Shown in pieces: positions 46,875 to 55,380 of a stretch of 64,000 nt of DNA. Numbering within the stretch: the first letter of the stretch is position 1; each line of letters starts with the position of its first letter. Source of the DNA: SSC4 sp964443225 (GTDB lineage Bacteria; Chloroflexota; Anaerolineae; SSC4; Amarolineaceae); NCBI GenBank assembly GCA_964443225.1, contig CAYUCC010000008.1, positions 40,167-104,166 on the forward strand, read 5' to 3'. A program made the translations under genes and the position numbers. The notes under the pieces were generated by a model, which saw only the letters and a list, made by a program, of their open reading frames with translations, ran no database searches and had not been told where the DNA came from.

Positions 46875-47402
46875 ATGCTCCTTCTGCTGATCGGCCTGCT
46901 CACCACCCTGCTTCTCGGCCTCTGGCTGCTGCGCCTGGGCCGCGGTCGTCGCGCGGTGGGCGGGCTGCCCACCGGCCGCGTGGTGTACAGTGACAGCCGC
47001 GCCTGGCAGGCTGTGACCCAGCCGCTGGTGAGCCGGCAGTATGGCCTGATCGGAAAGCCGGACTACCTGGTCGAGGTGGCACGCGGCCAGGCACCGGTCC
47101 CCGTAGAGGTCAAAACCGGGCGCCGGCCCACACAGCCCTACCCCGGTCACATCCTGCAGCTGGCAGCCTACTGCTTGTTGGTGGAAGAGCAGTGGCATGC
47201 AGCGCCAACTCATGGTTTGATTCACTACGGTGAAGACGCCACCTTTCGCATCGATTACACCCCTGCACTGCGGGCCGAACTGCTGGCCCTGCTCGACGAG
47301 ATGCGCGCCGCCTATACCGCAGACGATGTGCCCCGCTCGCACGCCGAACCGGCACGCTGCCGGCGCTGCGGTGTGGCGCATGCGTGTTCGGATCACCTAT
47401 AG
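46875..47402 (+). CDS. Membrane-anchored Cas4-like nuclease, C-terminal part
   Basis: 175 residues. An N-terminal helix (LLLIGLLTTLLLGLWLLRLG) anchors a PD-(D/E)XK core: GKPDYL with Asp63, VPVEVKTG with Glu78 and Lys80, and the HILQLAAY motif (Gln95, Tyr99), that is RecB motifs II, III and QxxxY. The end, CRRCGVAHACSDHL, supplies Cys162, Cys165 and Cys171, three of the four Fe-S ligands of Cas4. The missing N-terminal Cys is in the 86-residue protein encoded upstream. The enzyme is expected to act on DNA ends near the membrane. Whether it serves spacer processing or something else is unknown; it is 2 kb from the array but on a separate operon from cas1. Confidence 0.8.
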   Translation: MLLLLIGLLTTLLLGLWLLRLGRGRRAVGGLPTGRVVYSDSRAWQAVTQPLVSRQYGLIGKPDYLVEVARGQAPVPVEVKTGRRPTQPYPGHILQLAAYCLLVEEQWHAAPTHGLIHYGEDATFRIDYTPALRAELLALLDEMRAAYTADDVPRSHAEPARCRRCGVAHACSDHL

Positions 47403-47460
47403 GTCCCGCAAAAGAATAACTTCCAGCACACCGGGCCGAATGCTTGGTGCGGTATTGTAA

Positions 47461-47498
47461 AACAAAAGAGCACACAGAACGTTCTGTGTGCTCTTGTT
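47461..47498. terminator. Bidirectional hairpin terminator
   Basis: A perfect 30-base palindrome at 47466-47495 (AAGAGCACACAGAAC and its complement), with A-rich 5' and T-containing 3' flanks, lies between convergent genes. Confidence 0.75.
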
Positions 47499-47534
47499 AC
47501 GTTGTTCTTTTACAAACCCTACGTCCGGTATGTA

Positions 47535-48200
47535 TCAGAAATTGTTGGCTGCGGTCTCCAACGCCGGTACGTCGAGGATACGAATGCGGCGGTAGCCCAG
47601 GTCTACCCAGCCTTCACGTTTGAAGGTACGCAGGATGGCACTCACGGTCTCGCGGTAGGTGCCAAGCCGGTCGGCCAGGGCCTGGTGGCTGGTCCCGGTA
47701 ATGGTCGTCTCTTCATTGCCCGCGAGTTCCAGCAGGAGCGCGGCCAGGCGCTCGGGCAGCTTCTTGTACGCCACATCCTCGAGCCGCGACTCGACCTGCA
47801 TCAGACGCTTGCCAAAGGTCTGCAGCAAACCCCAACCAAGGATCGGGTAACGTTCGGTCATAACGCGCGCCTGGCTGCGTGGCAGCACCCAAACGGTGCA
47901 GTCGGTCAGCGCCTCGGCCATAGCATCGGCGGTTGCACCGTCGAGCAGCGCCCCTTCACCAAAAATCGACCCCGCTTCGAGTGTCGCCAGGACCAGGCGT
48001 CGGCCCTCGGTATTGGTCGAGACGAGCTGCGCACGTCCATCCATGAGAATGTGCAGCTTGTCCTGCAGATCACCCGGTGAGGCAATGATGTCGTTGCGAT
48101 GATAGGTGGTCATGGCCACGACCTGTCCAAACGACGGGTCTTCTTCCGGAAGATGGGCCAGAACCTGTGCCAACGGTGGTTGTTTCGTGTGTTTGATCAT
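47535..48200 (-). CDS. CRP/FNR family transcriptional regulator
   Basis: 221 residues. The cyclic-nucleotide-binding fold includes YHRNDIIASPGDLQDKLHIL and AGSIFGEGALLDGATADAMA. The C-terminal winged helix has TSHQALADRLGTYRETVSAI as the recognition region. The FGE...R pattern for cAMP is incomplete (no Arg after the GE), so the ligand is uncertain. The ATG at 48200 follows GGGGTGAAAG. In Thermus a CRP-type regulator neighbours a B12 photoreceptor regulator and carotenoid genes, as here, so a role in light or oxidative response is plausible. Confidence 0.9.
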   Translation of the reverse strand: MIKHTKQPPLAQVLAHLPEEDPSFGQVVAMTTYHRNDIIASPGDLQDKLHILMDGRAQLVSTNTEGRRLVLATLEAGSIFGEGALLDGATADAMAEALTDCTVWVLPRSQARVMTERYPILGWGLLQTFGKRLMQVESRLEDVAYKKLPERLAALLLELAGNEETTITGTSHQALADRLGTYRETVSAILRTFKREGWVDLGYRRIRILDVPALETAANNF

Positions 48201-48568
48201 TTTCTTTCACCCCCACTTGATCTGTATGATGCGGTGCAACTGCCCTGATTCCATCGATTCTCATGCCACATGGTGTAACCTAATCTACCCAAGAGGCAGT
48301 GCAGCCGCCGAAAAATTGTTCCGCCTATTGTAACGTTGGTTTCATTAGAGTAGCATTAACATTGCATTTGAATATCCTAACAGGTGAGGTGCATCGCATA
48401 CACAGCCGCGAGCAACCACCACACTGGCAGGACAACCGTCAAATTGTGAACTGCCCTACAGATGCATTATACACCCGGTGGGCCAATTCGGCCAAAGCGC
48501 CGCAGCGCGGAAGGCGAACACCAGAACTGCACACCGGGTTTCAGCGCCTGCGGTCACACCACCCGGCG
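48201..48568. other. Intergenic region upstream of the CRP/FNR gene
   Basis: 368 bases without a credible gene. It must contain the promoter of the minus-strand regulator and the end of the desaturase transcript. The middle part (48330-48400) is AT-rich, but no element stood out. Confidence 0.5.
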
Positions 48569-50104
48569 CTAACTTCCAACCTGCCCCGCAAGCGGAGTAT
48601 CCTGTCCGGTCGGTGATGAGCGAACAGGCGAAGCAGGCACCCGCCGCTGCAGCAGGGTGCTGACCCGCAGGCCGCCCAGGGTGACACCCGCCGTGCTCTG
48701 GCCCGGAAAAACGCTGTCGCCGACGAGCCAGACGTTGGGCAGGCGCGTGGCCGGCCCGCGCGCGCGCAGCAGGCTGGTCTGCGGAAAACCACCGACCATT
48801 CCCAGGTGCCGGTGTGTAAAATCCTGGAACGTCACCGGCGTACCGGGCATCTGCAACCGGATGTGCGGCCGGACGTTGGGCAATACCTGGGCCAGGCCAC
48901 GCAGCAGGCGTTCGCTGTACTCGGTGCGCCGCGCCGTGTATGCCTCTTCCTGGGCCGGGTCCTGGCGCAGCTGCCACCAGGACGCAATCGCCGTATGGGT
49001 CGACAGGGTGATCGCACGCTGGCCCGCCGGCGCACGCCGGGTATCCCAGGCCGGGGCAATCGATACGAAGACGCTGTTGCCTTCACCCAGGGGCCGGCTC
49101 GGATCGACGACCACTTGATGGTGGTCGCAGGCCAGGCTGTCGGGGATGGCTGCGGCATCGACGCCAAGGTACAGCATGAATGCACCCCACATCGCGCCGG
49201 TCGGGTTCGAGGCCGCCGGCGGAGTCCCCAACAACTGTTCCAGGTTCCAAGGTGTCAGGTTGGCAAGGATACTGTCAGCCGGCCAGGTTTGACCCTTTTC
49301 GGTGTGCACCGTGGTGGCCCGCCCGTTTTGGGTATCGATCCGTGTCACCTTTTGTCGATAAACGATCTGCCCACCATGACGCTTGAGCGCTTCGACCAGC
49401 TGCCCGGCAATTTCACCGACACCCCCAGCCACATGAAAAACCCCCTGGCGCGCCAGGTCGAGCGCGGTGGCCCCATAGAGCGCATTGGCATGCGTCGCGG
49501 TGGTCTGGGCGCTGATCAACAGTTGGGCATCGATGAACATACGCAGCGTGGGATCGGCAGCGCCCAAACGATCGGCCCAGCCGCGTACCGTCTGCAGCGC
49601 ATAGGGCAGCAGACCGACGTAATTCGGACGAATGTGCGTCGCCAGGGTCAGGGCTTCACGCAGGTCGCTGGGGGGGAATGGTGGCACCCGGCTGGCAAAT
49701 TCCCACACGCGGTCGGCCACCTGTTCCTGGGTCTGCCAAAAACGTTCGGCGCCGGCGCTGCGGAATACACGCTGCCGCTCGGCCCGCCACCGGGCAGGGT
49801 CACCGTAACGGGTGATCACCTGATCGGGCAGCCAGAACTGCATGGCGGGCTCGATTGGGTGCACCGGCCAGTCGATACCCAGGAGCTGTCCCGCCTGCCA
49901 ATGGGGGCCACCCGGCTGAAAACCGCCAACCAGCGTGGCACCGACGTCGAAACGGTATCCCTTGTGGTAGAAGGTCGCCGCACAGCCACCGGGATCGACG
50001 TGCGCCTCCAGGACAGTCACGTCATATCCGGCCTTGGCCAGGGTCGCCGCCGCAGTCAGACCGCCAATACCGGCACCGATCACTAACACCTTGTGGTCGC
50101 GCAT
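48569..50104 (-). CDS. Carotenoid desaturase/isomerase-like FAD oxidoreductase (CrtI/CrtD/CrtISO type)
   Basis: 511 residues from the ATG at 50104; the 199 codons open upstream are shadow of the regulator gene. The N-terminus is the dinucleotide-binding motif VLVIGAGIGGLTAAATLAKA, followed by GYRFDVGATLVGG. The C-terminus has LPNVWLVGDSVFPGQSTAGV, then TLGGLRVSTLL, the second FAD motif of phytoene desaturase-type enzymes. It probably desaturates or isomerises a carotenoid at the membrane; the exact substrate cannot be read. Its start lies just after the stop of the B12-dependent regulator, implying light-controlled co-transcription. Confidence 0.85.
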   Translation of the reverse strand: MRDHKVLVIGAGIGGLTAAATLAKAGYDVTVLEAHVDPGGCAATFYHKGYRFDVGATLVGGFQPGGPHWQAGQLLGIDWPVHPIEPAMQFWLPDQVITRYGDPARWRAERQRVFRSAGAERFWQTQEQVADRVWEFASRVPPFPPSDLREALTLATHIRPNYVGLLPYALQTVRGWADRLGAADPTLRMFIDAQLLISAQTTATHANALYGATALDLARQGVFHVAGGVGEIAGQLVEALKRHGGQIVYRQKVTRIDTQNGRATTVHTEKGQTWPADSILANLTPWNLEQLLGTPPAASNPTGAMWGAFMLYLGVDAAAIPDSLACDHHQVVVDPSRPLGEGNSVFVSIAPAWDTRRAPAGQRAITLSTHTAIASWWQLRQDPAQEEAYTARRTEYSERLLRGLAQVLPNVRPHIRLQMPGTPVTFQDFTHRHLGMVGGFPQTSLLRARGPATRLPNVWLVGDSVFPGQSTAGVTLGGLRVSTLLQRRVPASPVRSSPTGQDTPLAGQVGS

Positions 50105-50105
50105 C

Positions 50106-51116
50106 TCACAACTCCGGCCCAGCGCTGCGTGACAGGGTGCGCTGCCAGCCAGCCTGTTGGACCAGGGCGTGGATGCGCGCAATGGCATCGAATGCGCTTT
50201 CGCCCAGGAAGGAACCTGCAACCGCGATACGCAGCTCGGGGTATTTGTTGTACGCCCGGCCACCATAACCAAACTGGGGACGCGGTTCGGGCATCGTGGC
50301 AATGATCTGCGACACCTCGGCCAGGTTGTGGGCCGTCTCGCTTGTGGCCGCCGACATGACCACCAGAACGGGGCGCAGCCGCTCCAGCTCGTTGACGAGC
50401 TGTTCCGGCGGCACATTCTGCCCCAGGTAGATGACGTGGTAACCCTGACGGCGCAGGTAAAAGGACAGCAGCACCAGGCCAATCTCGTGCCAATCGCCTG
50501 GCGCACACCCCATAACGATCGTTGCGTTTTCGGCATGGATCGGCGTGAGATTGACCAGGCCATCGAGCTTGCGCCGGAGGTAATGGGTCGCAAAGTGTTC
50601 GGCCACCACCGAAATCTCACCGCGGTGCCAGCGTTCGCCCAGGTCAACCAGAACCGGGGCAATGACCCGTTCACACGATGTTTCGACGCCGTGCAGGGCA
50701 AAACTCTCGCTCAATAACGCATCGGCGCTCTGCTCGTCGAAGTCCAGCAGTGCATGCGTGAGACGGCGCCGTAGATCACCCTGGGACGGATGCTCATGAA
50801 CAGCCTGGGCCACCGGGCGGTGATTGCCGTTGCCGTTCTCCAACTTCACCTGTTGTGACGCATGGAGGTTGAGCATCGCAACGGCCTGGCTGATCGTAAT
50901 GCCCTCGTCGACGCGACGTTTGAGCCAACGCAGCATGGCGATATCACGGTCGGAGTAGAGCCGGTAACCGCTGTCGCTGCGCTGCGGGGCACAGACACCG
51001 TAGCGACGTTCCCACGCCCGCAGCGTGGCCGAGGAAAGCCCGGTGGCTTGTTCAACCGCTTTGATGTTATACAATGGATGATCGGAATAGCTTTCGGGCC
51101 AGAATTCTTCGCTCAT
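50106..51116 (-). CDS. MerR-type regulator with B12-binding domain (CarH/LitR-like photoreceptor)
   Basis: 336 residues. The start at 51116 has GAGGTGGAG upstream and gives the standard MerR N-terminus, YNIKAVEQATGLSSATLRAW with ERRYGV. The middle domain has the CarH-type helix with Trp and Glu-His (ERWHRGEISVVAEHFATHYL). The B12 domain carries GDWHEIGLVLLSF, a DxHxxG motif whose His ligates cobalt. CarH represses carotenoid genes in the dark and releases DNA when light cleaves adenosylcobalamin. It precedes the desaturase by one base, consistent with autoregulation of the pair. Confidence 0.88.
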   Translation of the reverse strand: MSEEFWPESYSDHPLYNIKAVEQATGLSSATLRAWERRYGVCAPQRSDSGYRLYSDRDIAMLRWLKRRVDEGITISQAVAMLNLHASQQVKLENGNGNHRPVAQAVHEHPSQGDLRRRLTHALLDFDEQSADALLSESFALHGVETSCERVIAPVLVDLGERWHRGEISVVAEHFATHYLRRKLDGLVNLTPIHAENATIVMGCAPGDWHEIGLVLLSFYLRRQGYHVIYLGQNVPPEQLVNELERLRPVLVVMSAATSETAHNLAEVSQIIATMPEPRPQFGYGGRAYNKYPELRIAVAGSFLGESAFDAIARIHALVQQAGWQRTLSRSAGPEL

Positions 51117-51217
51117 GCTCCACCTCGTCAAAACAGGGAAGTTCGTCGTTTTCGCAGTGCACGTCCAATTTTTGTCTCGTCGTCCCAAACTGCCAGTACG
51201 TTGACATCGATTTCAAC

Positions 51218-51275
51218 AACTCAACAACTCAACAACTCAACAACTCAACAACTCAACAACTCAACAACTCAACAA
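51218..51275. repeat. CAACAACT octamer tandem repeat at a contig edge
   Basis: About seven exact CAACAACT units run into the N gap, so the true copy number is unknown. Confidence 0.85.
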
Positions 51276-51375
51276 NNNNNNNNNNNNNNNNNNNNNNNNN
51301 NNNNNNNNNNNNNNNNNNNNNNNNNNNNNNNNNNNNNNNNNNNNNNNNNNNNNNNNNNNNNNNNNNNNNNNNNNN
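51276..51375. other. Assembly gap, 100 N
   Basis: A scaffold gap next to the octamer repeat, in the leader region of the CarH-like gene. Confidence 0.95.
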
Positions 51376-51422
51376 CATTTTTTGCCCAATACCACCCGAA
51401 CCATCAACAATCATCGGACGAC

Positions 51423-51452
51423 AATATAACACACCTTGGACATATTGTCAAG
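51423..51452 (-). promoter_or_regulatory. Promoter of the CarH-desaturase operon with inverted repeat
   Basis: On the minus strand TTGACA (51451-51446), 17 bases, TATATT (51428-51423). The -35 box lies in an inverted repeat TTGGACA-TAT-TGTCAAG (51436-51452), a possible operator for the regulator itself. The leader would be about 300 bases, including the N gap. Confidence 0.6.
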
Positions 51453-51467
51453 TCTTTGTATAGGGTT

Positions 51468-51570
51468 TTTCGATTTTGGATTTTGGATTTTGGATTTTGG
51501 ATTTGGGGAGTGGGAGTGGGATTTTGGATTTTGGATTGGGGATTTTGGATTGGGGATTTTGGAGGGTGGG
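51468..51570. repeat. GGATTTT heptamer tandem repeat
   Basis: Four clean GGATTTT units and further degenerate ones (GGATTGG, GGATTTG) just after the stop of the tricorn gene. They are the reverse complement of the units at 877-915. Confidence 0.75.
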
Positions 51571-51592
51571 GGGGGCTTCCACCCTCCGATCG

Positions 51593-54500
51593 TTAGTTTT
51601 GGAGTTTTGGCAGGCCGAGCTGGGGGCGTGGGCCGAAATTGGGGCGTTTGGGTGGGTTTTCGGCAAGATGATGCAGGATCTCGGCGATGGCCCGTTCCAG
51701 CTGCGGGTCGCGGCCGCTGATGTCGTCTTCGGGGGTGATATCGACTTCGATGTCGGGATCGGTGCCGTAGTTCTCGAGACCCCACCCAACGTCCTCGAAC
51801 CAGGCTGAATATTCGGGCTGTGTCGTGACACCCCCATCGACCAGGGAGTTGCGCGCGTCGATGCCGATCACGCCTCCCCAGGTGCGTTTGCCGATCAACG
51901 GTCCCAGCTGCAGCAGCTTGAAGGCGTGGCAGAACATATCGCCGTCGGACCCTGCCCGCTCGTTGGCCAGGGCCACCATCGGACCCGATACCGATTCCAG
52001 TGGATACGGGCTGGGCTGGCCCCAGCGCGGCACGTCGTAACCGATGCGGCGGCGCGCCAGTTTTTCGAGAATGAGCTGCGAGACATAACCGCCGCCGTTG
52101 TAACGTACGTCGATGATGAGACCGTCGCGCTCGACTTCGGCCAGGAACCCGCGGTGAAATTCAGCATAGCCATGGGGACCCATGTTCGGGATGTGCACGT
52201 AGCCGACCCGCCCGTCCGTCGCCGCGTGCACGCGGGCACGGTTGGTTTCGACCCATTCACGGTAGTTCACCGGTGCTGCGTTACGCAGCGTTTTCACGGT
52301 GATGGTGGTCAGCGCACCCGAAGCGGCCTGGCGAAATGTCAGAGACACGTCGCTGCCCGCCTGGTTGACCAGCATCTCCTGCCAGGAAAGGGTGCGACCC
52401 AGACGCCGGCCGTTGACGGCAACCAGCACGTCGCCGGGCTGCACGTTGATCCCCGGACGCTGCAAGGGTGAGCTGGCCTCGTCATCCCAGACGTCGCCCT
52501 GGGCGACGCGCACCAGCACATATCCGTCGCTGGCCTCGTCGTAGCGGAAGTCAGCCGCCAGGAAGCCCTGGTCATATTCCGGATCATTGGGGTAGTCGCC
52601 CCCGTATTCGTACGCATGAGAGGTACCGAGTTCACCCTGCATTTCCCACATCAGATCGGAGAATTCGGCACGTGTGGCGACTCGCTCCAACAACGGGAGA
52701 TACCGCTGGTAGACGTGCTGCCAGTCCACACCCGACATATCTGCGGTCCAGAAGTGATCGCGCTGCAGCCGCCAGGCCTCGCGGTACATCTGGCGCCACT
52801 CCTGGGGCGGTTCGACCAGCAGTTTGATACGGTTGAGGCCGATCCAGCCGTTTTTGCGCCCCGGCGCACCCCCGTTGCCGTCCGGCTTGTCGCCCGCTTT
52901 GAACACACGCAGCCGGTTGCCCGCACGGTAGACGATTGTTTTGCCATCGTGTGACAAGGCAAAGTCGGTGATGTTCTCTGCCAGGACGTCCGATTTTTGT
53001 TCCTCGAAATCGTAGGTTTCGAGCCGGCATTTGGCTGGCGGCACTGCGGCATGCCACGGTTCGTTGAGCATTCCTTCCACGGGAATGCTCGTAAAGAGCG
53101 CCTTGCCCTTGATACCCAGAATTTGCCCGTAACGCCCCACGGGGACCGGAAATGCCACCACTCGTTCGGTGATGCCGGTCAGATCGATTTGAAGCGGTGC
53201 TTCTTCCTCTTCACCAGTCGTTTTATCTGCCGTGGCTGAACTGGTTTTCTCAACCGGCGGGCGCGCCCGCGCAATGAACGGTGACGGCAGGTCCGCCTGC
53301 AAGGTGATGAGGTAGGGACGCATGCCCGCAGGGAAGTTGAGATCGAAATGAACGTTGTCGACCACCGGATCGAACTCGCGCGTCGATAGAAAATACAGGT
53401 ATTTGCCGTCCGGATCGAAGGCGGGCGCTCCGTCACGGAGAACCGGACGCGTGACAGCAACCGTCTCACCCGTCTCGATGCGGCACAGTTTGATCACCGA
53501 CGTCTGACCTGTGTTGGCAAAGCCGTACGCCACCCAGCGTCCGTCCGGTGACCAGGCCAGGCCACGGATTTTTTGATGCGCACTGCGATCGAGTATTCGC
53601 AGCGCATGTGTATCGAGATCGACCAGCACGACTTCGTTGCGGTGATTGCTCAAGAGTACCTGGTTGCTTCGCGGCGAGACTGCCAACGCCAGGGGGCTGC
53701 CAATGTCGAGGTCGGCCAGGACAAGCGGTGCCTCATCGTCCAACTCAGCCGCGTAAACCTCGAGCCGTTCTTCGCCCGAAGCATCACTGACCACAACGAT
53801 GCGTTCCCCGTCGGGCAACCAGCCAGCCAGTCGATAACGCACGCCGTGCGGTTCACCCATCTGCACCACCGCGCCTTCCCAATTGGCCATCAAAAATGGT
53901 TTGCCGCGCGCAGTGATCGCCAGGGAGTGCCCGTCGGGGTGAAGATCGTAGCTTTGCAAATAGCGCGCCGGTTCTACAAAGCGGCGGCTGCGCTGTGTCC
54001 GCGGGCTGCGCCACTCGATGTCGATGCGCTGTGTACGGCCGGCTTCCGGATCGAAGAGGAAAAGGTCCGCGCCTGCATGATAGACGATGCGCCGCCCGTC
54101 GGTGGCCGGATGGCGCACGTAATAATCGTCATGGTGGGTGTGCCGGCGCAGGTCACTGCCATCCGGCCGGCAGGAGAAGAGGTTGCCAATTCCCTCGTGG
54201 TCGGAGACCAGGTAAATGCGTTCCCCGATCCACAGCGGGAGAGCCACATTGCCCAGCGGTGGCAGCAGCCGGCGCCATGGCCCCTGGCCCGTAACGTCGA
54301 TCCAGATGTCCCCCGTGAGTCCACCGCGGTAGCGCTTCCAGCGCGCCAGGTCGGTTGCGAAACGACCAATGACCCTGCCACCGTCCGTTCCAAAGGAGAC
54401 ACTGACAGCCTGGCCGGTGGGCAATCGGCGCACCTCACCGCCGTCGCGGTCGACCTGGTAGAGATAACTCATCGCACCAAACGGCTGGCCCGCATCACCG

Positions 54501-54811
54501 GCAAAAATGATCGATCGCCCATCGGGCATCCAGCCGGCCACGCGGTCGATGGAACCCTGGTAGGTCAGACGCCTGGCCGGCCCACCACTGGCCGGCATGA
54601 CGTAGACTTCGGAATGGCCCTCTTCGCGGCCGGCGTAGGCCAGCCAGGCGCCATCCGGTGAGAGGGCGGGGGCGGTGGCGTGACCCGGGTTGGCGGTCAG
54701 GCGGCGTGCCAGCCCACCCGTGGCCGGTACGGTCCACAGGTCGTCCTCGCAGACAAACACCACCGTATCGCGGTGGAGCGTGGGAAATCGGTAGTAACCT
54801 GCGTCGGTCAT
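51593..54811 (-). CDS. Tricorn-type S41 protease
   Basis: 1072 residues, the usual tricorn length. Two N-terminal beta-propellers are made of WD40/PD40-type repeats (DDLWTVPATGGLARRLTANP, LSPDGAWLAYAGREEGHSEV and others). A charged linker (EKTSSATADKTTGEEEEAPL) follows. The catalytic half has C1 with His in GELGTSHAYEYGG (about residue 730), a PDZ domain (GINVQPGDVLVAVNGRRLGR) and C2 with the Ser in ALANERAGSDGDMFCHAF (about 950) and IDVRYNGGGYVSQL. Tricorn degrades peptides released by the proteasome or similar proteases in the cytoplasm; no signal peptide is seen. It is monocistronic. Confidence 0.95.
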   Translation of the reverse strand: MTDAGYYRFPTLHRDTVVFVCEDDLWTVPATGGLARRLTANPGHATAPALSPDGAWLAYAGREEGHSEVYVMPASGGPARRLTYQGSIDRVAGWMPDGRSIIFAGDAGQPFGAMSYLYQVDRDGGEVRRLPTGQAVSVSFGTDGGRVIGRFATDLARWKRYRGGLTGDIWIDVTGQGPWRRLLPPLGNVALPLWIGERIYLVSDHEGIGNLFSCRPDGSDLRRHTHHDDYYVRHPATDGRRIVYHAGADLFLFDPEAGRTQRIDIEWRSPRTQRSRRFVEPARYLQSYDLHPDGHSLAITARGKPFLMANWEGAVVQMGEPHGVRYRLAGWLPDGERIVVVSDASGEERLEVYAAELDDEAPLVLADLDIGSPLALAVSPRSNQVLLSNHRNEVVLVDLDTHALRILDRSAHQKIRGLAWSPDGRWVAYGFANTGQTSVIKLCRIETGETVAVTRPVLRDGAPAFDPDGKYLYFLSTREFDPVVDNVHFDLNFPAGMRPYLITLQADLPSPFIARARPPVEKTSSATADKTTGEEEEAPLQIDLTGITERVVAFPVPVGRYGQILGIKGKALFTSIPVEGMLNEPWHAAVPPAKCRLETYDFEEQKSDVLAENITDFALSHDGKTIVYRAGNRLRVFKAGDKPDGNGGAPGRKNGWIGLNRIKLLVEPPQEWRQMYREAWRLQRDHFWTADMSGVDWQHVYQRYLPLLERVATRAEFSDLMWEMQGELGTSHAYEYGGDYPNDPEYDQGFLAADFRYDEASDGYVLVRVAQGDVWDDEASSPLQRPGINVQPGDVLVAVNGRRLGRTLSWQEMLVNQAGSDVSLTFRQAASGALTTITVKTLRNAAPVNYREWVETNRARVHAATDGRVGYVHIPNMGPHGYAEFHRGFLAEVERDGLIIDVRYNGGGYVSQLILEKLARRRIGYDVPRWGQPSPYPLESVSGPMVALANERAGSDGDMFCHAFKLLQLGPLIGKRTWGGVIGIDARNSLVDGGVTTQPEYSAWFEDVGWGLENYGTDPDIEVDITPEDDISGRDPQLERAIAEILHHLAENPPKRPNFGPRPQLGLPKLQN

Positions 54812-54838
54812 GCGCGTCTCACCTTCTTTTGCCTGGTA

Positions 54839-55240
54839 TCAGGCGTCGTAGGCCCACGTCTGTGGCGTGGCCAATTCGACGCTGTTGCCAGCAGGATCAC
54901 GAAAATAGAGCGAGTAACCACCCGCCGGCCAGGAGATTTCGGTTTCGATCGTCACCGCATGTGCCAGCAGGCGCGCCCGCCAGGCATCGATGCCGCCCGG
55001 ATCGACGGCAAATGCCACGTGACCGGCACCCTGGGCGCCGTGAGTTGGGACGTCACCCGTGGCAATGGCCGTTTGTTGGGGGTTGAATACGAGAAACATG
55101 CCTTGCCCGCAGCGAAAGAAGACGTGGCGGTTCCGCACGCGGGCGTACACCTCCAGGCCGAGCACGTCATGGTAAAACGCTTCGGCCGCCGTCAGATCGC
55201 CGGCGTACAGGCACGACTCCAGCACACGCACAATGGTCAT
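54839..55240 (-). CDS. VOC superfamily protein (glyoxalase/bleomycin-resistance type)
   Basis: 133 residues from the ATG at 55240 with GAGGAG upstream; 46 upstream codons are not used. It has paired beta-alpha-beta-beta-beta units with metal-site positions in GAGHVAFAVD (His) and DPAGNSVELATP (Glu). LTAAEAFYHDVLGLEVYARV is the first helix-strand of the family. The substrate is unknown. It sits 27 bases upstream of the tricorn start on the same strand, so the two may share a transcript. Confidence 0.85.
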   Translation of the reverse strand: MTIVRVLESCLYAGDLTAAEAFYHDVLGLEVYARVRNRHVFFRCGQGMFLVFNPQQTAIATGDVPTHGAQGAGHVAFAVDPGGIDAWRARLLAHAVTIETEISWPAGGYSLYFRDPAGNSVELATPQTWAYDA

Positions 55241-55380
55241 GATCGTTCTCCTCACGGGACAGCGTGCCACGCATTGTACCGCAAGGCAGCCCAATCCAGA
55301 AACTGCGCCTGGCTGGATACACCGGTCGTTTGATGGTATACTTGAGGCCAGTAAAAGAACAACGTGAGGTAAAAGCATTC

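Noticed and set aside
53573..54661. 362-codon plus-strand frame
   Set aside because: Lies wholly inside the tricorn protease gene on the other strand and has no recognisable domain.
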